A stretch of DNA of 64,000 bases from Auanema rhodensis. Its lineage: Eukaryota > Nematoda > Chromadorea > Rhabditida > Rhabditidae. Both the position numbers and the translations under genes were made by a program. Below, in pieces: positions 12,401 to 27,451 of this stretch (the stretch's first letter is position 1; every line of letters begins with the position of its first letter). Below the pieces are notes generated by a model that worked only from the letters and a program-made list of their open reading frames with translations, ran no database searches and had not been told where the DNA came from. The stretch spans positions 744,001 to 808,000 of the forward strand of contig CAXKVF010000073.1 of the NCBI GenBank assembly GCA_964057225.1. The letters run 5' to 3'.

Positions 12401-15400
12401 TTTGAAAACCGCATCTCTTTATCTTTCACGTGAAGCGAGTTACATACCAAGTGCACATCACGTGTACATTTAATTAGCATAAATTAAAGTTCACGTAAAT
12501 TTCAAAGTCATGGTTACCATGAACTAATATCAATAAAAATTTGTTTTTAGACTAATATGGACATGGGGAATCTAATTTTGAAAACCGCATCTCTTTATCT
12601 TTCACGTGAAGCGAGTTACATACCAAGTGCACATCACGTGTACATTTAATTAGCATAAATTAAAGTTCACGTAAATTTCAAAGTCATGGTTACCATGAAC
12701 TAATATCAATAAAAATTTGTTTTTAGACTAATATGGACATGGGGAATCTAATTTTGAAAACCGCATCTCTTTATCTTTCACGTGAAGCGAGTTACATACC
12801 AAGTGCACATCACGTGTAGATTTAATTAGCATAAATTAAAGTTCACGTAAATTTCAAAGTCATGGTTACCATGAACCAATATCAATAAAAATTTGTTTTT
12901 AGACTAATATGGACATGGGGAATCTAATTTTGAAAACCGCATCTCTTCATCTTTCACGTGAAGCGAGTTACATACCAAGTGCACATCACGTGTACATTTA
13001 ATTAGCATAAATTAAAGTTCACGTAAATTTCAAAGTCATGGTTACCATGCACCAATATCAATAAAAATTTGTTTTTAAACTAATATGGACATGGGGAATC
13101 TAATTTTGAAAACCGCATCTCTTTTTCTTTCACGTGAAGCGAGTTACATACCAAGTGCACATCACGTGTACATTTAATTAGCATAAATTAAAGTTCACGT
13201 AAATTTCAAAGTCATGGTTACCATGCACCAATATCAATCAAAATTTGTTTTTAGACTAATATGGACATGGGGAATCTAATTTTGAAAACCGCATCTCTTT
13301 ATCTTTCACGTGAAGCGAGTTACATACCAAGTGCACATCACGTGTACATTTAATTAGCATAAATTAAAGTTCACGTAAATTTCAAAGTCATGGTTACCAT
13401 GAAGCAATATCAATAAAAATTTGTTTTTAGACTAATATGGACATGGGGAATCTAATTTTGAAAACCGCATCTCTTCATCTTTCACGTGAAGCGAGTTACA
13501 TACCAAGTGCACATCACGTGTACATTTAATTAGCATAAATTAAAGTTCACGTAAATTTCAAAGTCATGGTTACCATGAACTAATATTAATAAAAATTTGT
13601 TTTTAGACTAATATGGACATGGGGAATCTAATTTTGAAAACCGCATCTCTTTATCTTTCACGTGAAGCGAGTTACATACCAAGTGCACATCACGTGTACA
13701 TTTAATTAGCATAAATTAAAGTTCACGTAAATTTCAAAGTCATGGTTACCATGAACTAATATCAATAAAAATTTGTTTTTAGACTAATATGGACATGGGG
13801 AATCTAATTTTGAAAACCGCATCTCTTTATCTTTCACGTGAAGCGAGTTACATACCAAGTGCACATCACGTGTACATTTAATTAGCATAAATTAAAGTTC
13901 ACGTAAATTTCAAAGTCATGGTTACCATGAACTAATATCAATAAAAATTTGTTTTTAGACTAATATGGACATGGGGAATCTAATTTTGAAAACCGCATCT
14001 CTTTATCTTTCACGTGAAGCGAGTTACATACCAAGTGCACATCACGTGTACATTTAATTAGCATAAATTAAAGTTCACGTAAATTTCAAAGTCATGGTTA
14101 CCATGAACCAATATCAATAAAAATTTGTTTTTAGACTAATATGGACATGGGGAATCTAATTTTGAAAACCGCATCTCTTTATCTTTCACGTGAAGCGAGT
14201 TACATACCAAGTGCACATCACGTGTACATTTAATTAGCATAAATTAAAGTTCACGTAAATTTCAAAGTCATGGTTACCATGCACCAATATCAATAAAAAT
14301 TTGTTTTTAGACTAATATGGACATGGGGAATCTAATTTTGAAAACCGCATCTCTTTATCTTTCACGTGAAGCGAGTTACATACCAAGTGCACATCACGTG
14401 TACATTTAATTAGCATAAATTAAAGTTCACGTAAATTTCAAAGTCATGGTTACCATGAACCAATATCAATAAAAATTTGTTTTTAGACTAATATGGACAT
14501 GGGGAATCTAATTTTGAAAACCGCATCTCTTCATCTTTCACGTGAAGCGAGTTACATACCAAGTGCACATCACGTGTACATTTAATTAGCATAAATTAAA
14601 GTTCACGTAAATTTCAAAGTCATGGTTACCATGCACCAATATCAATAAAAATTTGTTTTTAGACTAATATGGACATGGGGAATCTAATTTTGAAAACCGC
14701 ATCTCTTCATCTTTCACGTGAAGCGAGTTACATACCAAGTGCACATCACGTGTACATTTAATTAGCATAAATTAAAGTTCACGTAAATTTCAAAGTCATG
14801 GTTACCATGAACCAATATCAATAAAAATTTGTTTTTAGACTAATATGGACATGGGGAATCTAATTTTGAAAACCGCATCTCTTCATCTTTCACGTGAAGC
14901 GAGTTACATACCAAGTGCACATCACGTGTACATTTAATTAGCATAAATTAAAGTTCACGTAAATTTCAAAGTCATGGTTACCATGCACCAATATCAATAA
15001 AAATTTGTTTTTAGACTAATATGGACATAGGGAATCTTATTTTGAAAACCGCATCTCTTTTTCTTTCACGTGAAGCGAGTTACATACCAAGTGCACATCA
15101 CGTGTACATTTAATTAGCATAAATTAAAGTTCACGTAAATTTCAAAGTCATGGTTACCATGCACCAATATCAATCAAAATTTGTTTTTGGACTAATATGG
15201 ACATGGGGAATCTAATTTTGAAAACCGCATCTCTTTATCTTTCACGTGAAGCGAGTTACATACCAAGTGCACATCACGTGTACATTTAATTAGCATAAAT
15301 TAAAGTTCACGTAAATTTCAAAGTCATGGTTACCATGAAGCAATATCAATAAAAATTTGTTTTTAGACTAATATGGACATGGGGAATCTAATTTTGAAAA

Positions 15401-18400
15401 CCGCATCTCTTTATCTTTCACGTGAAGCGAGTTACATACCAAGTGCACATCACGTGTACAATTAATTAGCATAAATTAAAGTTCACGTAAATTTCAAAGT
15501 CATGGTTACCATGAAGCAATATCAATAAAAATTTGTTTTTAGACTAATATGGACATGGGGAATCTAATTTTGAAAACCGCATCTCTTTATCTTTCACGTG
15601 AAGCGAGTTACATACCAAGTGCACATCACGTGTACATTTAATTAGCATAAATTAAAGTTCACGTAAATTTCAAAGTCATGGTTACCATGAAGCAATATCA
15701 ATAAAAATTTGTTTTTAGACTAATATGGACATGGGGAATCTAATTTTGAAAACCACATCTCTTTATCTTTCACGTGAAGCGAGTTACATACCAAGTGCAC
15801 ATCACGTGTACATTTAATTAGCATAAATTAAAGTTCACGTAAATTTCAAAGTCATGGTTACCATGAACCAATATCAATAAAAATTTGTTTTTAGACTAAT
15901 ATGGACATGGGGAATCTAATTTTGAAAACCGCATCTCTTTATCTTTCACGTGAAGCGAGTTACATACCAAGTGCACATCACGTGTACATTTAATTAGCAT
16001 AAATTAAAGTTCACGTAAATTTCAAAGTCATGGTTACCATGAACCAATATCAATAAAAATTTGTTTTTAGACTAATATGGACATGGGGAATCTAATTTTG
16101 AAAACCGCATCTCTTTATCTTTCACGTGAAGCGAGTTACATACCAAGTGCACATCACGTGTACATTTAATTAGCATAAATTAATGTTCACGTAAATTTCA
16201 AAGTCATGGTTACCATGAAGCAATATCAATAAAAATTTGTTTTTAGACTAATATGGACATGGGGAATCTAATTTTGAAAACCGCATCTCTTTATCTTTCA
16301 CGTGAAGCGAGTTACATACCAAGTGCACATCACGTGTACATTTAATTAGCATAAATTAAAGTTCACGTAAATTTCAAAGTCATGGTTACCATGAACCAAT
16401 ATCAATAAAAATTTGTTTTTAGACTAATATGGACATGGGGAATCTAATTTTGAAAACCGCATCTCTTCATCTTTCACGTGAAGCGAGTTACATACCAAGT
16501 GCACATCACGTGTACATTTAATTAGCATAAATTAAAGTTCACGTAAATTTCAAAGTCATGGTTACCATGCACCAATATCAATAAAAATTTGTTTTTAGAC
16601 TAATATGGACATGGGGAATCTAATTTTGAAAACCGCATCTCTTTTTCTTTCACGTGAAGCGAGTTACATACCAAGTGCACATCACGTGTACATTTAATTA
16701 GCATAAATTAAAGTTCACGTAAATTTCAAAGTCATGGTTACCATGCACCAATATCAATCAAAATTTGTTTTTAGACTAATATGGACATGGGGAATCTAAT
16801 TTTGAAAACCGCATCTCTTTATCTTTCACGTGAAGCGAGTTACATACCAAGTGCACATCACGTGTACAATTAATTAGCATAAATTAAAGTTCACGTAAAT
16901 TTCAAAGTCATGGTTACCATGAACCAATATCAATAAAAATTTGTTTTTAGACTAATATGGACATGGGGAATCTAATTTTGAAAACCGCATCTCTTTATCT
17001 TTCACGTGAAGCGAGTTACATACCAAGTGCACATCACGTTTACATTTAATTAGCATAAATTAAAGTTCACGTAAATTTCAAAGTCATGGTTACCATGAAG
17101 CAATATCAATAAAAATTTGTTTTTAGACTAATATGGACATGGGGAATCTAATTTTGAAAACCACATCTCTTTATCTTTCACGTGAAGCGAGTTACATACC
17201 AAGTGCACATCACGTGTACATTTAATTAGCATAAATTAAAGTTCACGTAAATTTCAAAGTCATGGTTACCATGAACCAATATCAATAAAAATTTGTTTTT
17301 AGACTAATATGGACATGGGGAATCTAATTTTGAAAACCGCATCTCTTTATCTTTCACGTGAAGCGAGTTACATACCAAGTGCACATCACGTGTACAATTA
17401 ATTAGCATAAATTAAAGTTCACGTAAATTTCAAAGTCATGGTTACCATGAAGCAATATCAATAAAAATTTGTTTTTAGACTAATATGGACATGGGGAATC
17501 TAATTTTGAAAACCGCATCTCTTTATCTTTCACGTGAAGCGAGTTACATACCAAGTGCACATCACGTTTACATTTAATTAGCATAAATTAAAGTTCACGT
17601 AAATTTCAAAGTCATGGTTACCATGAAGCAATATCAATAAAAATTTGTTTTTAGACTAATATGGACATGGGGAATCTAATTTTGAAAACCGCATCTCTTT
17701 ATCTTTCACGTGAAGCGAGTTACATACCAAGTGCACATCACGTTTACATTTAATTAGCATAAATTAAAGTTCACGTAAATTTCAAAGTCATGGTTACCAT
17801 GAAGCAATATCAATAAAAATTTGTTTTTAGACTAATATGGACATGGGGAATCTAATTTTGAAAACCACATCTCTTTATCTTTCACGTGAAGCGAGTTACA
17901 TACCAAGTGCACATCACGTGTACATTTAATTAGCATAAATTAAAGTTCACGTAAATTTCAAAGTCATGGTTACCATGAACCAATATCAATAAAAATTTGT
18001 TTTTAGACTAATATGGACATGGGGAATCTAATTTTGAAAACCGCATCTCTTTATCTTTCACGTGAAGCGAGTTACATACCAAGTGCACATCACGTGTACA
18101 TTTAATTAGCATAAATTAAAGTTCACGTAAATTTCAAAGTCATGGTTACCATGAACTAATATCAATAAAAATTTGTTTTTAGACTAATATGGACATGGGG
18201 AATCTAATTTTGAAAACCGCATCTCTTTATCTTTCACGTGAAGCGAGTTACATACCAAGTGCACATCACGTGTACATTTAATTAGCATAAATTAAAGTTC
18301 ACGTAAATTTCAAAGTCATGGTTACCATGAACTAATATCAATAAAAATTTGTTTTTAGACTAATATGGACATGGGGAATCTAATTTTGAAAACCGCATCT

Positions 18401-18827
18401 CTTTATCTTTCACGTGAAGCGAGTTACATACCAAGTGCACATCACGTGTACATTTAATTAGCATAAATTAAAGTTCACGTAAATTTCAAAGTCATGGTTA
18501 CCATGAACTAATATCAATAAAAATTTGTTTTTAGACTAATATGGACATGGGGAATCTAATTTTGAAAACCGCATCTCTTTATCTTTCACGTGAAGCGAGT
18601 TACATACCAAGTGCACATCACGTGTACATTTAATTAGCATAAATTAAAGTTCACGTAAATTTCAAAGTCATGGTTACCATGAACCAATATCAATAAAAAT
18701 TTGTTTTTAGACTAATATGGACATGGGGAATCTAATTTTGAAAACCGCATCTCTTTATCTTTCACGTGAAGCGAGTTACATACCAAGTGCACATCACGTT
18801 TACATTTAATTAGCATAAATTAAAGTT
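9500..18827 (+). repeat. 53-monomer mosaic with a recurring variant cassette
   Basis: Here a rough cassette recurs with variable length: C-105C, sometimes H-105C and C-105C, then H-106T, H-44C with or without 154A, one or two G units, G-96A, C, and one to three T units. Cassette starts (105C in a C unit) are at 10204, 12844, 14428 and 16364. A four-monomer tandem repeat is embedded at 11260-12667. Private single-base changes include 4A at 10556, 117T at 9500, 152G at 12668 and 173T at 16012. Alleles with T at 149 (CACGTTTAC) begin at 16892 and recur at 17420, 17596 and 18652. No gene or inserted element is visible. Confidence 0.8.
11260..12667 (+). repeat. Tandem duplication of a 4-monomer (704-bp) unit
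   Basis: Monomers at 11260, 11436, 11612 and 11788 are G-96A, C, T with ATATTAAT at offsets 36-43, and plain T. The next four at 11964, 12140, 12316 and 12492 repeat this series, including the rare ATATTAAT allele. A fifth T unit at 12668 follows. The shared rare allele shows a local four-monomer duplication. The ATATTAAT allele appears once more, at 13548, again followed by T units. Confidence 0.85.
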
Positions 18828-21643
18828 CACGTAATTTTCAAAGTCATGGTTACCATGCACCAATATCAATAAAAATTTGTTTTTAGACTAATATGGACAT
18901 GGGGAATCTAATTTTGAAAACCGCATCTCTTTATCTTTCACGTGAAGCGAGTTACATACCAAGTGCACATCACGTGTACATTTAATTAGCATAAATTAAA
19001 GTTCACGTAAATTTCAAAGTCATGGTTACCATGAACCAATATCAATAAAAATTTGTTTTTAGACTAATATGGACATGGGGAATCTAATTTTGAAAACCAC
19101 ATCTCTTTATCTTTCACGTGAAGCGAGTTACATACCAAGTGCACATCACGTGTACATTTAATTAGCATAAATTAAAGTTCACGTAAATTTCAAAGTCATG
19201 GTTACCATGCACCAATATCAATAAAAATTTGTTTTTAGACTAATATGGACATGGGGAATCTAATTTTGAAAACCGCATCTCTTTATCTTTCACGTGAAGC
19301 GAGTTACATACCAAGTGCACATCACGTGTACATTTAATTAGCATAAATTAAAGTTCACGTAAATTTCAAAGTCATGGTTACCATGAACCAATATCAATAA
19401 AAATTTGTTTTTCGACTAATATGGACATGGGGAATCTAATTTTGAAAACCGCATCTCTTCATCTTTCACGTGAAGCGAGTTACATACCAAGTGCACATCA
19501 CGTGTACATTTAATTAGCATAAATTAAAGTTCACGTAAATTTCAAAGTCATGGTTACCATGCACCAATATCAATAAAAATTTGTTTTTAGACTAATATGG
19601 ACATGGGGAATCTAATTTTGAAAACCGCATCTCTTCATCTTTCACGTGAAGCGAGTTACATACCAAGTGCACATCACGTGTACATTTAATTAGCATAAAT
19701 TAAAGTTCACGTAAATTTCAAAGTCATGGTTACCATGAACCAATATCAATAAAAACTTGTTTTTAGACTAATATGGACATGGGGAATCTAATTTTGAAAA
19801 CCGCATCTCTTCATCTTTCACGTGAAGCGAGTTACATACCAAGTGCACATCACGTGTACATTTAATTAGCATAAATTAAAGTTCACGTAAATTTCAAAGT
19901 CATGGTTACCATGCACCAATATCAATAAAAATTTGTTTTTAGACTAATATGGACATGGGGAATCTAATTTTGAAAACCGCATCTCTTTTTCTTTCACGTG
20001 AAGCGAGTTACATACCAAGTGCACATCACGTCTACATTTAATTAGCATAAATTAAAGTTCACGTAAATTTCAAAGTCATGGTTACCATGCACCAATATCA
20101 ATCAAAATTTGTTTTTAGACTAATATGGACATGGGGAATCTAATTTTGAAAACCGCATCTCTTTATCTTTCACGTGAAGCGAGTTACATACCAAGTGCAC
20201 ATCACGTGTACAATTAATTAGCATAAATTAAAGTTCACGTAAATTTCAAAGTCATGGTTACCATGAAGCAATATCAATAAAAATTTGTTTTTAGACTAAT
20301 ATGGACATGGGGAATCTAATTTTGAAAACCGCATCTCTTTATCTTTCACGTGAAGCGAGTTACATACCAAGTGCACATCACGTGTACATTTAATTAGCAT
20401 AAATTAAAGTTCACGTAAATTTCAAAGTCATGGTTACCATGAAGCAATATCAATAACAATTGGTTTTTAGACTAATATGGACATGGGGAATCTAATTTTG
20501 AAAACCACATCTCTTTATCTTTCACGTGAAGCGAGTTACATACCAAGTGCACATCACGTGTACATTTAATTAGCATAAATTAAAGTTCACGTAAATTTCA
20601 AAGTCATGGTTACCATGAAAAAATATCAATAAAAATTTGTTTTTAGACTAATATGGACATGGGGAATCTAATTTTGAAAACCGCATCTCTTTATCTTTCA
20701 CGTGAAGCGAGTTACATACCAAGTGCACATCACGTGTACATTTAATTAGCATAAATTAAAGTTCACGTAAATTTCAAAGTCATGGTTACCATGAACTAAT
20801 ATCAATAAAAATTTGTTTTTAGACTAATATGGACATGGGGAATCTAATTTTGAAAACCGCATCTCTTTATCTTTCACGTGAAGCGAGTTACATACCAAGT
20901 GCACATCACGTGTACATTTAATTAGCATAAATTAAAGTTCACGTAAATTTCAAAGTCATGGTTACCATGAACCAATATCAATAAAAATTTGTTTTTAGAC
21001 TAATATGGACATGGGGAATCTAATTTTGAAAACCGCATCTCTTTATCTTTCACGTGAAGCGAGTTACATACCAAGTGCACATCACGTGTACATTTAATTA
21101 GCATAAATTAAAGTTCACGTAAATTTCAAAGTCATGGTTACCATGAACCAATATCAATAAAAATTTGTTTTTAGACTAATATGGACATGGGGAATCTAAT
21201 TTTGAAAACCACATCTCTTTATCTTTCACGTGAAGCGAGTTACATACCAAGTGCACATCACGTGTACATTTAATTAGCATAAATTAAAGTTCACGTAAAT
21301 TTCAAAGTCATGGTTACCATGAACCAATATCAATAAAAATTTGTTTTTAGACTAATATGGACATGGGGAATCTAATTTTGAAAACCGCATCTCTTTATCT
21401 TTCACGTGAAGCGAGTTACATACCAAGTGCACATCACGTGTACATTTAATTAGCATAAATTAAAGTTCACGTAAATTTCAAAGTCATGGTTACCATGAAC
21501 TAATATCAATAAAAATTTGTTTTTAGACTAATATGGACATGGGGAATCTAATTTTGAAAACCGCATCTCTTTATCTTTCACGTGAAGCGAGTTACATACC
21601 AAGTGCACATCACGTGTACATTTAATTAGCATAAATTAAAGTT
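18828..21643 (+). repeat. 16-monomer block, copy 1 (repeat offset 4752 bp)
   Basis: Several otherwise rare alleles occur here in order: GTAATTTTC at 18828, TTCGACT at 19411, AAAAACTTG at 19751, CACGTCTAC at about 20027, AATAACAATTGG at about 20452, and a GAAAAAATATC unit at 20588. Every one recurs exactly 4752 bp (27 monomers) downstream. The block ends where the next unit is H with ATGTGG (21644) here but T in the second copy. Confidence 0.9.
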
Positions 21644-23579
21644 CACGTAAATTTCAAAGTCATGGTTACCATGCACCAATATCAATAAAAATTTGTTTTT
21701 AGACTAATATGGACATGTGGAATCTAATTTTGAAAACCGCATCTCTTTATCTTTCACGTGAAGCGAGTTACATACCAAGTGCACATCACGTGTACATTTA
21801 ATTAGCATAAATTAAAGTTCACGTAAATTTCAAAGTCATGGTTACCATGAACCAATATCAATAAAAATTTGTTTTTAGACTAATATGGACATGGGGAATC
21901 TAATTTTGAAAACCGCATCTCTTCATCTTTCACGTGAAGCGAGTTACATACCAAGTGCACATCACGTGTACATTTAATTAGCATAAATTAAAGTTCACGT
22001 AAATTTCAAAGTCATGGTTACCATGCACCAATATCAATAAAAATTTGTTTTTAGACTAATATGGACATGGGGAATCTAATTTTGAAAACCGCATCTCTTT
22101 TTCTTTCACGTGAAGCGAGTTACATACCAAGTGCACATCACGTGTACATTTAATTAGCATAAATTAAAGTTCACGTAAATTTCAAAGTCATGGTTACCAT
22201 GCACCAATATCAATCAAAATTTGTTTTTAGACTAATATGGACATGGGGAATCTAATTTTGAAAACCGCATCTCTTTATCTTTCACGTGAAGCGAGTTACA
22301 TACCAAGTGCACATCACGTGTACAATTAATTAGCATAAATTAAAGTTCACGTAAATTTCAAAGTCATGGTTACCATGAAGCAATATCAATAAAAATTTGT
22401 TTTTAGACTAATATGGACATGGGGAATCTAATTTTGAAAACCGCATCTCTTTATCTTTCACGTGAAGCGAGTTACATACCAAGTGCACATCACGTTTACA
22501 TTTAATTAGCATAAATTAAAGTTCACGTAAATTTCAAAGTCATGGTTACCATGAAGCAATATCAATAAAAATTTGTTTTTAGACTAATATGGACATGGGG
22601 AATCTAATTTTGAAAACCACATCTCTTTATCTTTCACGTGAAGCGAGTTACATACCAAGTGCACATCACGTGTACATTTAATTAGCATAAATTAAAGTTC
22701 ACGTAAATTTCAAAGTCATGGTTACCATGAACCAATATCAATAAAAATTTGTTTTTAGACTAATATGGACATGGGGAATCTAATTTTGAAAACCGCATCT
22801 CTTTATCTTTCACGTGAAGCGAGTTACATACCAAGTGCACATCACGTGTACATTTAATTAGCATAAATTAAAGTTCACGTAAATTTCAAAGTCATGGTTA
22901 CCATGAACTAATATCAATAAAAATTTGTTTTTAGACTAATATGGACATGGGGAATCTAATTTTGAAAACCGCATCTCTTTATCTTTCACGTGAAGCGAGT
23001 TACATACCAAGTGCACATCACGTGTACATTTAATTAGCATAAATTAAAGTTCACGTAAATTTCAAAGTCATGGTTACCATGAACTAATATCAATAAAAAT
23101 TTGTTTTTAGACTAATATGGACATGGGGAATCTAATTTTGAAAACCGCATCTCTTTATCTTTCACGTGAAGCGAGTTACATACCAAGTGCACATCACGTG
23201 TACATTTAATTAGCATAAATTAAAGTTCACGTAAATTTCAAAGTCATGGTTACCATGAACCAATATCAATAAAAATTTGTTTTTAGACTAATATGGACAT
23301 GGGGAATCTAATTTTGAAAACCGCATCTCTTTATCTTTCACGTGAAGCGAGTTACATACCAAGTGCACATCACGTGTACAATTAATTAGCATAAATTAAA
23401 GTTCACGTAAATTTCAAAGTCATGGTTACCATGAAGCAATATCAATAAAAATTTGTTTTTATACTAATATGGACATGGGGAATCTAATTTTGAAAACCGC
23501 ATCTCTTTATCTTTCACGTGAAGCGAGTTACATACCAAGTGCACATCACGTTTACATTTAATTAGCATAAATTAAAGTT
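21644..23579 (+). repeat. 11 monomers between the 4752-bp duplicates
   Basis: The order is H with 75T (21644), C-105C, H-106T, H-44C/154A, G with 149T (22348), G-96A, C, T, T, C-154A, then G with 149T and an ATACTAAT change (23404). This is one more variant of the cassette seen throughout 9.5-27 kb. Only satellite sequence is present. Confidence 0.8.
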
Positions 23580-26395
23580 CACGTAATTTTCAAAGTCATG
23601 GTTACCATGCACCAATATCAATAAAAATTTGTTTTTAGACTAATATGGACATGGGGAATCTAATTTTGAAAACCGCATCTCTTTATCTTTCACGTGAAGC
23701 GAGTTACATACCAAGTGCACATCACGTGTACATTTAATTAGCATAAATTAAAGTTCACGTAAATTTCAAAGTCATGGTTACCATGAACCAATATCAATAA
23801 AAATTTGTTTTTAGACTAATATGGACATGGGGAATCTAATTTTGAAAACCACATCTCTTTATCTTTCACGTGAAGCGAGTTACATACCAAGTGCACATCA
23901 CGTGTACATTTAATTAGCATAAATTAAAGTTCACGTAAATTTCAAAGTCATGGTTACCATGCACCAATATCAATAAAAATTTGTTTTTAGACTAATATGG
24001 ACATGGGGAATCTAATTTTGAAAACCGCATCTCTTTATCTTTCACGTGAAGCGAGTTACATACCAAGTGCACATCACGTGTACATTTAATTAGCATAAAT
24101 TAAAGTTCACGTAAATTTCAAAGTCATGGTTACCATGAACCAATATCAATAAAAATTTGTTTTTCGACTAATATGGACATGGGGAATCTAATTTTGAAAA
24201 CCGCATCTCTTCATCTTTCACGTGAAGCGAGTTACATACCAAGTGCACATCACGTGTACATTTAATTAGCATAAATTAAAGTTCACGTAAATTTCAAAGT
24301 CATGGTTACCATGCACCAATATCAATAAAAATTTGTTTTTAGACTAATATGGACATGGGGAATCTAATTTTGAAAACCGCATCTCTTCATCTTTCACGTG
24401 AAGCGAGTTACATACCAAGTGCACATCACGTGTACATTTAATTAGCATAAATTAAAGTTCACGTAAATTTCAAAGTCATGGTTACCATGAACCAATATCA
24501 ATAAAAACTTGTTTTTAGACTAATATGGACATGGGGAATCTAATTTTGAAAACCGCATCTCTTCATCTTTCACGTGAAGCGAGTTACATACCAAGTGCAC
24601 ATCACGTGTACATTTAATTAGCATAAATTAAAGTTCACGTAAATTTCAAAGTCATGGTTACCATGCACCAATATCAATAAAAATTTGTTTTTAGACTAAT
24701 ATGGACATGGGGAATCTAATTTTGAAAACCGCATCTCTTTTTCTTTCACGTGAAGCGAGTTACATACCAAGTGCACATCACGTCTACATTTAATTAGCAT
24801 AAATTAAAGTTCACGTAAATTTCAAAGTCATGGTTACCATGCACCAATATCAATCAAAATTTGTTTTTAGACTAATATGGACATGGGGAATCTAATTTTG
24901 AAAACCGCATCTCTTTATCTTTCACGTGAAGCGAGTTACATACCAAGTGCACATCACGTGTACAATTAATTAGCATAAATTAAAGTTCACGTAAATTTCA
25001 AAGTCATGGTTACCATGAAGCAATATCAATAAAAATTTGTTTTTAGACTAATATGGACATGGGGAATCTAATTTTGAAAACCGCATCTCTTTATCTTTCA
25101 CGTGAAGCGAGTTACATACCAAGTGCACATCACGTGTACATTTAATTAGCATAAATTAAAGTTCACGTAAATTTCAAAGTCATGGTTACCATGAAGCAAT
25201 ATCAATAACAATTGGTTTTTAGACTAATATGGACATGGGGAATCTAATTTTGAAAACCACATCTCTTTATCTTTCACGTGAAGCGAGTTACATACCAAGT
25301 GCACATCACGTGTACATTTAATTAGCATAAATTAAAGTTCACGTAAATTTCAAAGTCATGGTTACCATGAAAAAATATCAATAAAAATTTGTTTTTAGAC
25401 TAATATGGACATGGGGAATCTAATTTTGAAAACCGCATCTCTTTATCTTTCACGTGAAGCGAGTTACATACCAAGTGCACATCACGTGTACATTTAATTA
25501 GCATAAATTAAAGTTCACGTAAATTTCAAAGTCATGGTTACCATGAACTAATATCAATAAAAATTTGTTTTTAGACTAATATGGACATGGGGAATCTAAT
25601 TTTGAAAACCGCATCTCTTTATCTTTCACGTGAAGCGAGTTACATACCAAGTGCACATCACGTGTACATTTAATTAGCATAAATTAAAGTTCACGTAAAT
25701 TTCAAAGTCATGGTTACCATGAACCAATATCAATAAAAATTTGTTTTTAGACTAATATGGACATGGGGAATCTAATTTTGAAAACCGCATCTCTTTATCT
25801 TTCACGTGAAGCGAGTTACATACCAAGTGCACATCACGTGTACATTTAATTAGCATAAATTAAAGTTCACGTAAATTTCAAAGTCATGGTTACCATGAAC
25901 CAATATCAATAAAAATTTGTTTTTAGACTAATATGGACATGGGGAATCTAATTTTGAAAACCACATCTCTTTATCTTTCACGTGAAGCGAGTTACATACC
26001 AAGTGCACATCACGTGTACATTTAATTAGCATAAATTAAAGTTCACGTAAATTTCAAAGTCATGGTTACCATGAACCAATATCAATAAAAATTTGTTTTT
26101 AGACTAATATGGACATGGGGAATCTAATTTTGAAAACCGCATCTCTTTATCTTTCACGTGAAGCGAGTTACATACCAAGTGCACATCACGTGTACATTTA
26201 ATTAGCATAAATTAAAGTTCACGTAAATTTCAAAGTCATGGTTACCATGAACTAATATCAATAAAAATTTGTTTTTAGACTAATATGGACATGGGGAATC
26301 TAATTTTGAAAACCGCATCTCTTTATCTTTCACGTGAAGCGAGTTACATACCAAGTGCACATCACGTGTACATTTAATTAGCATAAATTAAAGTT
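23580..26395 (+). repeat. 16-monomer block, copy 2 (repeat offset 4752 bp)
   Basis: This repeats 18828-21643 monomer for monomer, with the same rare alleles at 23580, 24163, 24503, about 24779, 25203 and 25340. It contains the last 44C, 106T and 154A alleles in the window, in the monomers at 24636-24987. I see essentially no differences between copies by eye, so the duplication is recent compared with the divergence between neighbouring monomers. Confidence 0.9.
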
Positions 26396-27451
26396 CACGT
26401 AAATTTCAAAGTCATGGTTACCATGAACTAATATCAATAAAAATTTGTTTTTAGACTAATATGGACATGGGGAATCTAATTTTGAAAACCGCATCTCTTT
26501 ATCTTTCACGTGAAGCGAGTTACATACCAAGTGCACATCACGTGTACATTTAATTAGCATAAATTAAAGTTCACGTAAATTTCAAAGTCATGGTTACCAT
26601 GCACCAATATCAATAAAAATTTGTTTTTAGACTAATATGGACATGGGGAATCTAATTTTGAAAACCGCATCTCTTTATCTTTCACGTGAAGCGAGTTACA
26701 TACCAAGTGCACATCACGTGTACATTTAATTAGCATAAATTAAAGTTCACGTAAATTTCAAAGTCATGGTTACCATGAACCAATATCAATAAAAATTTGT
26801 TTTTAGACTAATATGGACATGGGGAATCTAATTTTGAAAACCACATCTCTTTATCTTTCACGTGAAGCGAGTTACATACCAAGTGCACATCACGTGTACA
26901 TTTAATTAGCATAAATTAAAGTTCACGTAAATTTCAAAGTCATGGTTACCATGAACCAATATCAATAAAAATTTGTTTTTAGACTAATATGGACATGGGG
27001 AATCTAATTTTGAAAACCGCATCTCTTTATCTTTCACGTGAAGCGAGTTACATACCAAGTGCACATCACGTGTACATTTAATTAGCATAAATTAAAGTTC
27101 ACGTAAATTTCAAAGTCATGGTTACCATGAACTAATATCAATAAAAATTTGTTTTTAGACTAATATGGACATGGGGAATCTAATTTTGAAAACCGCATCT
27201 CTTTATCTTTCACGTGAAGCGAGTTACATACCAAGTGCACATCACGTGTACATTTAATTAGCATAAATTAAAGTTCACGTAAATTTCAAAGTCATGGTTA
27301 CCATGAACCAATATCAATAAAAATTTGTTTTTAGACTAATATGGACATGGGGAATCTAATTTTGAAAACCGCATCTCTTCATCTTTCACGTGAAGCGAGT
27401 TACATACCAAGTGCACATCACGTGTACATTTAATTAGCATAAATTAAAGTT
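26396..27451 (+). repeat. 6-monomer transition segment
   Basis: The order is T, H, C-96A, C, T, C-105C. The run C-96A, C, T repeats the run at 25868-26395, suggesting a small local duplication. This segment holds the last 96A allele seen (26748) and separates the left-hand allele set from the right-hand one. No gene is visible. Confidence 0.75.
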
